7,404 nucleotides of DNA, taken from an uncultured Alistipes sp. Lineage in GTDB: Bacteria > Bacteroidota > Bacteroidia > Bacteroidales > Rikenellaceae. The position numbers and the translations under genes were made by a program. The DNA lies in NCBI GenBank assembly GCA_900549685.1, contig UROX01000128.1:1-7404 (forward strand), read 5' to 3'. The first letter of the stretch is position 1, and each line of letters opens with the position of its first letter. The notes beneath the pieces were generated by a model that saw nothing but the letters and a program-made list of their open reading frames with translations, was not told where the DNA came from and searched no databases. This document shows, piece after piece, positions 7,251 to 7,404 of the stretch.

Positions 7251-7256
7251 ATTATA
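7251..7256 (-). promoter_or_regulatory. Candidate -10/-7 box of the efflux operon
   Basis: The minus strand reads TATAATTTTTGG starting at 7256. This contains a perfect TATAAT and also approximates the Bacteroidetes -7 box TAnnTTTG with one extra T. No TTTG or TTGACA stands at the expected distance upstream (the hexamer 17 bases up is ACAAAT). A missing -33 element would fit a promoter that needs an activator, but the box may also be chance. It would place the start near 7244, about 46-73 bases before the two candidate ATGs. Confidence 0.35.
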
Positions 7257-7306
7257 CGATCGACGGAATTCGTATTTGTGACGACAGTCGTATCATCGGC
7301 ACAAAT
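7254..7306. promoter_or_regulatory. Candidate operator: clustered inverted repeats upstream of the efflux operon
   Basis: ATACGA (7254-7259) and TCGTAT (7270-7275) form a perfect inverted repeat; TCGTAT recurs at 7288-7293, 18 bases on. ATTTGTG (7274-7280) and CACAAAT (7300-7306) form a second inverted repeat that encloses the 11-base palindrome ACGACAGTCGT (7281-7291). The first half-site overlaps the TATAAT-like box. Such packing is what a dimeric regulator site in front of a drug-efflux operon would look like (TetR or MarR type regulators are common partners), but no regulator gene is in the window. Confidence 0.4.
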
Positions 7307-7404
7307 TCGACGGCAAAGGAAAACAAAATCGGAAAATCCAAAATTTCGAAATCGGTTTTATCCAACGTTTCCGCACGGATTCCTCCGCCAAAAACAGGAT
7401 CGTT

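Noticed and set aside
1..7404. CRISPR arrays, tRNA or rRNA genes, insertion sequences, phage or defence genes
   Set aside because: No regularly spaced repeats, no tRNA-like or rRNA-like sequence, and no transposase, integrase, nuclease or toxin motifs were seen on either strand.

Overview
The window looks like chromosome from a fairly GC-rich Bacteroidetes, most likely an Alistipes-like (Rikenellaceae) gut bacterium. That assignment is inference. It rests on GC-rich coding sequence, gene starts without Shine-Dalgarno motifs, a TTTG-N20-TATCTTCG promoter of the Bacteroidetes -33/-7 type upstream of the uracil-DNA glycosylase gene, and the protein styles. All five genes lie on the minus strand, so transcription runs from the high to the low coordinates.

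The layout in transcription order is as follows. At 7404-7199 is an AT-rich upstream region with a TATAAT-like box and clustered inverted repeats, a plausible regulated promoter. Next comes a three-gene operon for a tripartite efflux pump: a TolC-like outer membrane factor (about 7171-5846), an EmrA/HlyD-type membrane fusion protein (5835-4804) and a 14-helix EmrB-like MFS transporter (4799-3207). The genes are separated by only 10 and 4 bases. A 385-413 base non-coding stretch follows (about 3206-2795), holding several palindromes, a strong hairpin that looks like the operon terminator, and a possible promoter and leader for the next gene. Then comes a CPA1/NhaP-type Na+(K+)/H+ antiporter with an unusually large soluble tail (2794-713). 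A 253-base gap carries the ung promoter, and the window ends inside ung, a family-1 uracil-DNA glycosylase (459 to beyond base 1).

Functionally, the OMF, MFP and MFS proteins should form one envelope-spanning exporter of the EmrAB-TolC kind. The MFS protein would take substrate from the inner membrane or cytoplasm, the fusion protein would bridge the periplasm, and the outer membrane factor would provide the exit duct. The antiporter exchanges monovalent cations for protons across the inner membrane, and Ung removes uracil from DNA. These two seem to be independent housekeeping units.

I did not find a clearly undescribed system. The points most worth a second look are the operator-like repeats in front of the efflux operon, the weak conservation of classical MFS motifs in the pump, the antiporter tail with an internally repeated motif, and the structured leader upstream of the antiporter.
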